64,000 nucleotides of DNA from NCBI GenBank assembly GCA_028023455.1, contig JAQFVV010006849.1, positions 232,437 to 296,436 on the forward strand. Direction: 5' to 3'. Shown here piece by piece: positions 59,920 through 64,000 of this stretch. The position numbers and the translations under genes were made by a program. This DNA comes from Epiperipatus broadwayi. Lineage: Eukaryota; Onychophora; Udeonychophora; Euonychophora; Peripatidae. Below the pieces are notes generated by a model. It saw only the letters and a program-made list of their open reading frames with translations, was not told where the DNA came from and searched no databases. Positions within the stretch are counted from its first letter, which is position 1; every line of letters starts with the position of its first letter.

Positions 59920-60831
59920 ATTATTATTATTATTTTTTTTTTTTACTCTTATTAAACTAGATCTCAAAACAATACTAATTAATTTACTAAAAAAAACTTT
60001 ATTGAATATACGGCTGATGGCTAAACTCCGTGAATGAAAGTGACTGGTTCACTTCCCATCCTGTTATGATGCCTAACTCTACTATGATGCCTAACTTTAT
60101 ACCGCTATTATTTTTATTTTGCAAGACCCGCCCATTATTTCATAACTTTAATAAATACAATTATAAAAATAAATAATAAAAGTTGACTCACCCTCGGTTT
60201 CTTCCAGCTGCTTTAAAATTTAATTTTAAATTAGTTCATGATTGTAACAATATTTTGTTTTATACGTCTGTGCCAGCTTCAAACGGTAAAATTTATATTT
60301 GACCCACTTTCCAATTTCATTCTCATTCTTATTCAATCCAATTCACAAAGTATGATTTACATTAAAAAAAACAAACGGTTTTTTCTTTCCTTTTAAATTA
60401 CAATGTTTTCCCTCACTACCCCTGATGACAAATTTATATGAGGATGACCTATAGCTTATTTAAATCATCCTCGGGCGCCAGTCACCAGTGAGCAAGAAAG
60501 CTTAACAAAATTAAACTCAAAATTTACTAAAAGTCATTTGAAAAAAATTTTTTTTTTTTTTTTTTACTATGCATTAACAGAAAAAGTCATACATATATAG
60601 TTTTTTAATGTTCAATTTTTAGGGACGGAGAATAATTAGTCTCCTATTTGAGCAAGCAGTAAGAAAAATGAATGCTATACTGTTGATTTTGATCAAAAAC
60701 TCTAACGTTTGGATAATCGGGAAAAAAAAATTTATATACTATATCATTAAATTCCTTTATCATTGGTTCAGGGTCGTGGCATTGATCAAAAGCTCCACGC
60801 TTGGGCGTCCATAATCGGGGAAAAAAATCTA
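59920..60831 (-). other. 5' leader of the LTR element
   Basis: Untranslated leader between the 5' LTR and gag. Two diverged copies of a ~60 bp unit (TTGATCAAAA...ATAATCGGG) lie at about 60688-60735 and 60781-60828. The inner copy contains, on minus, TGGACGCCCAAGCGTGGAGC (60811-60792), close to the lysine-tRNA primer site TGGCGCCCAACGTGGGGC but with two extra bases and 20 nt from the LTR edge. Confidence 0.5.
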
Positions 60832-63800
60832 TGTACCGGTCAGGCTAGCACATTCGCGCAACAGAATCCAGAGTCCAAGCAAAGATACCCAGCCGACCAG
60901 TATGAGATGGTTAGATCTCGAGACTGACCGCACTTCAACTCCTTCACCTGTGCTCCAAGACTCACGACCCTACGGATGACCACCTTGAAGATACATATAG
61001 ATATTATTTTAACCGCGAGCCGACATAGGTCAGGGAGAAGCAATGAGACTCATAACAAAAAATGGAATTTATCAACTATATATATTTAAAACTAATTAAT
61101 GCATAGGAAATCACATATATAATATAAAGAATTTTGAACTGGATTGAAATAAATAAGATCGAGAGCAGAGTAATTTATTAAATTGTATGTTTATTTTTGC
61201 AGATTCAATTTGACGATTTTTATATATATTATTCTGGCATTTTACAATTAAAATGCGCGTAGCATCTAACATTTTTGGAGAGCGCTTTAACATTCTCTCC
61301 TTACAATTAAACTTATTTTACATTTGTTATGCTATTTGATGAAATTAAATATTGTTTTCATCATTTGCTTTATTATCTTATTGATCAGTCACTGCATTGT
61401 AGCTATGGGGCAGATTATGCTAATCCCTCTTATTTCATGGTTTTCCGCTAAGTAATCAGACGAAGCCTTGTTTTCACATGTATGTGAAACATTTAAAGTC
61501 AAATTTATCCATAACATTATTATTTCAAACTATTGTACATGAGACCGAAACTAGCTCTTGACTATGTCAGACAATGGCTGAAACTTAATTTAAGGGAGGA
61601 AGAGTTGGCAACAAAGAACCAATGCACTATAGCGCTGGTAAACAGTTATAATAAATGTTGCCCTGCGGATGGATTAATATTTAGGGTTTTGTGATCAACA
61701 CCGGAGCCCTATGACCGATCGCCATGCTGCTAAAGAGGGTTGGGGTAGCTAACACTATTGCCTGGAATTTGACGTCAGGTCTTATTCGTGTGCGACCCAA
61801 GGAGTGTAAGAGGGATGGCCGTTCCGAGTCCCATCTTAAAGAAAATGCAACATAACGAGAAAGTTTAACTGTATAATAAAATTATCACATCCGCCAAGCA
61901 AAAGAGTTGAAATAATTTAATATTTAGCCACGAGAACGATAGCTAATCAGTGTAATCATTAGCGCCAACTCTAATATAGCATTTTAATAATCATATGCTA
62001 TACGTGGGCGTACTTTTAAATATTCTTTGCTTTCTAGTTTCAATCTCAAATAACACATTTGATTACGCGATTAATAAAAAAAAGGGGAAAAAGTATATTT
62101 GGAGGGCTTTTACAAAATGAAATAAATAACAAATATACTTATTCAAGGCTTGGATATTGCTTAGTGAACATTAAATTGAAATTTACTTTGGGTTAAAACA
62201 AGATTCCCATTTTAAAATTGCCAACAAATAATTAAATAATCAAGGTCAAAATAATAATCAGCACATAGCCAATTCTTGACAGTTATTTAAGAGGGTTTCG
62301 ACACAGCGTGCATTAAGCTACGATAAATAATTATTAAATGAAGAGGGGTCATTCTCTCTTCTCTTTATTATTAATATTGAATGCTCGCTGTTTCGAGGCA
62401 TTAGCATATAATTTATATTTTAAAATAAAAAAAAAGAAATAAAGAAACCATAGTCACAACTGCAGTGAGAAAATTGAAAATAAAATTATTAAAATCATTT
62501 AGTTAGGAAACATTAGAAAGTAGGTCAGAATTATATAAAAAAAAATAATTAAATTTAAGAATAAAATTTTACATTTAGCAATTTACTTGAATTCAAGATT
62601 TTAGAATTAAAATAAATTTTATAAGTCTAGACTTAAAGAAAAATTAATATATTGAACTGCAGTTAGAAATGGTGATGTTACCGGTCATCTTGTAGTACTT
62701 GAGCTGGAGTTACGGGAGTCTTTGTGGCGGCTTGCGGCATCATTTTCTTCCCACGGTTAGGGCGGAGATGTTATGGCGGCATAATGGTGATGGTGGTTTT
62801 TTGGATGGAAGTAAAGGCCCACCGCCTTCACTCTGGAGCTTAGCCAAGGCTGCCCGTTTTAGCCCGACATTTTCTCTCGAACAGATATAAAATTATTGAA
62901 TTAACTGGATGTCAAAATGTTCACGGTTGCTTTTGGTTCAGGGTACACGCTGGATTCAAAAGCTTAAAGATGATCAAAGAAGGCAAAAATTCACAGATGT
63001 AGCATTCAAGCTGTAAAGATTTCAAAAATTCAAAGCTGTCAAGGTTTCAAAGAAGTAAAGATCTAAGATGGCTCCTCCACTTTACATGGCCTTTTTAAAA
63101 TGATCCCCTTATCAGCCCACACACCTTGGAATTTCATCTCCATCAAGATTACAAAATTTTTAATTTGCTTATGAAATTAGTGGTTGATTTCAAACATGCT
63201 GACATTCCTTTTAGGTGTTATAACTTTTCTCTGATTATCAAATTTTTAATTAAATCGAATTTTAATCAGTTTAATCCGATATTAGATTTTATTTTTAATT
63301 AGTCAGGAATTTTGTTCTGATTTTATAATTTATGTGTAAAATCTTTGCTGTAAACATATTTTTAATTAGCGAGGTCTCCAAAATAATTTAGAATCAATTA
63401 GCTAGATTATTTTAAAATTGGCTTTTCTTTTTAGAAACCTAAGGCAGGTGTGGCATATACTGATACAATTGTTTACAGCAAAAACTTTACTAAACTTTTA
63501 ATTCTACGAAAATACTTTTATTTTTAGAAAAAAAATCTTTTTTCTTTTTAAAAAGAAACTTGTCAGCGCATTTTCAATCAATCACCCTTTCAATGTGTTT
63601 TTTACATTAAATTGGTTTATAAAAAAAATGAAACTTAAAATTTAATAAATATTTTAATCACGCCACTATGCTATATATATTCAATATAGGTGGATTATAT
63701 TCCCACATACGAATTTAAGTAATGAATTATTAAATTGACGCTACATTATTACTGTACTAAAAATAGTTTAAAAATATTACGCGATAAAATTATACGCTAT

Positions 63801-63993
63801 AACTCTGGCAATACTATTCAATTATAGCGTTCTTTCGTATGTGCGTATATAATGCTGTTTATATAGCCGTGATTGCAATTTTTAGCTTACAAATCTTAAT
63901 TTAGACTTATTAAACAGGTTTGAATCTAGCACAGACGAGTGGGTTATTAGGATGGTTGGTGAAACGGTGAGGGATTTGAAGACAACCGTTTCA
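60832..63993 (-). repeat. 5' LTR (3.16 kb)
   Basis: Near-identical to 53584-56747. Differences noticed include single-base changes near 61139, 61206, 61446, 61625, 62761, 62783, 62900, 63621, 63715 and 63845 and length changes in A or T runs near 62075 and 62800. It would drive transcription on minus. The small frames in it (for example 60840-61043 on minus) are identical in both LTRs and do not look like genes. Confidence 0.85.
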
Positions 63994-64000
63994 ATATATA

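Larger units (their letters stand above)
53584..63993 (-). mobile_element. Complete LTR retroelement with Gag and protease but no pol
   Basis: Two near-identical repeats of 3.16 kb (53584-56747 and 60832-63993) bracket 4.1 kb of unique sequence coding on minus. Both repeats have TG...CA ends (TGTACCGG...CCGTTTCA on plus). The flanks are compatible with a 4 or 6 bp target duplication (ATAT/ATATAT), but the sequence is too simple to be sure. By eye the LTRs differ at about a dozen places, so insertion was recent. Internal genes: gag (58141-59919), then protease (57173-58168). Reverse transcriptase, RNase H and integrase are absent, leaving 425 bp of simple sequence before the 3' LTR. The element must depend on enzymes from another element. 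Confidence 0.85.

Overview
The window is strongly AT-rich eukaryotic DNA dominated by transposable elements and their remains. The mix (Penelope-like elements with GIY-YIG endonucleases, RTE-type and other LINE remnants, BED-finger hAT transposases, tRNA-like SINE heads, a Ty3/gypsy-type gag-protease element and one long C2H2 zinc-finger gene) points to an invertebrate animal with a large, repeat-rich genome, possibly an arthropod. The species cannot be named from the sequence. No rRNA, CRISPR or bacterial-style operon was seen.

Layout. 1-0.4 kb: a Penelope endonuclease fragment. 1.3-5.8 kb: two Penelope-like elements head to head, forming a 4.4 kb palindrome. 7.2-8.6 kb: a decayed BED-finger hAT transposase (minus). 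13.1-17.5 kb: an RTE LINE relic (plus) split by an unknown 1.3 kb block and a 406 bp fold-back element. 17.6-21.3 kb: several hairpin repeats and a 0.9 kb palindrome. 22.4-23.8 kb: the only plausible intact host gene, a polydactyl C2H2 zinc-finger protein (minus). 26.7-28.5 kb: a palindromic element and two tRNA-like sequences. 31.8-37.8 kb: LINE relics, including a younger RTE copy nested in an older one. 39.07-42.39 kb: a hAT element delimited by an 8 bp target duplication, later invaded by a LINE, a MITE and a fold-back element. 43.7-50.1 kb: coding-like scraps and repeats. 53.58-63.99 kb: a complete LTR element with 3.16 kb LTRs coding only Gag and protease.

Two things stand out. (1) A fold-back repeat family with at least four copies flanked by 10-12 bp direct repeats. 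It has a shared ~50 nt leader, and the best-preserved copies carry a hammerhead-ribozyme-like core. In two copies, deleting the insert restores the interrupted LINE reading frame. (2) A young LTR element (about a dozen differences between its LTRs) with intact gag and protease frames joined by a credible -1 frameshift site (G TTA AAC) and no pol at all, so it would need a helper element to move. The window otherwise reads as layered insertion history, and relative ages can be inferred from the nesting.
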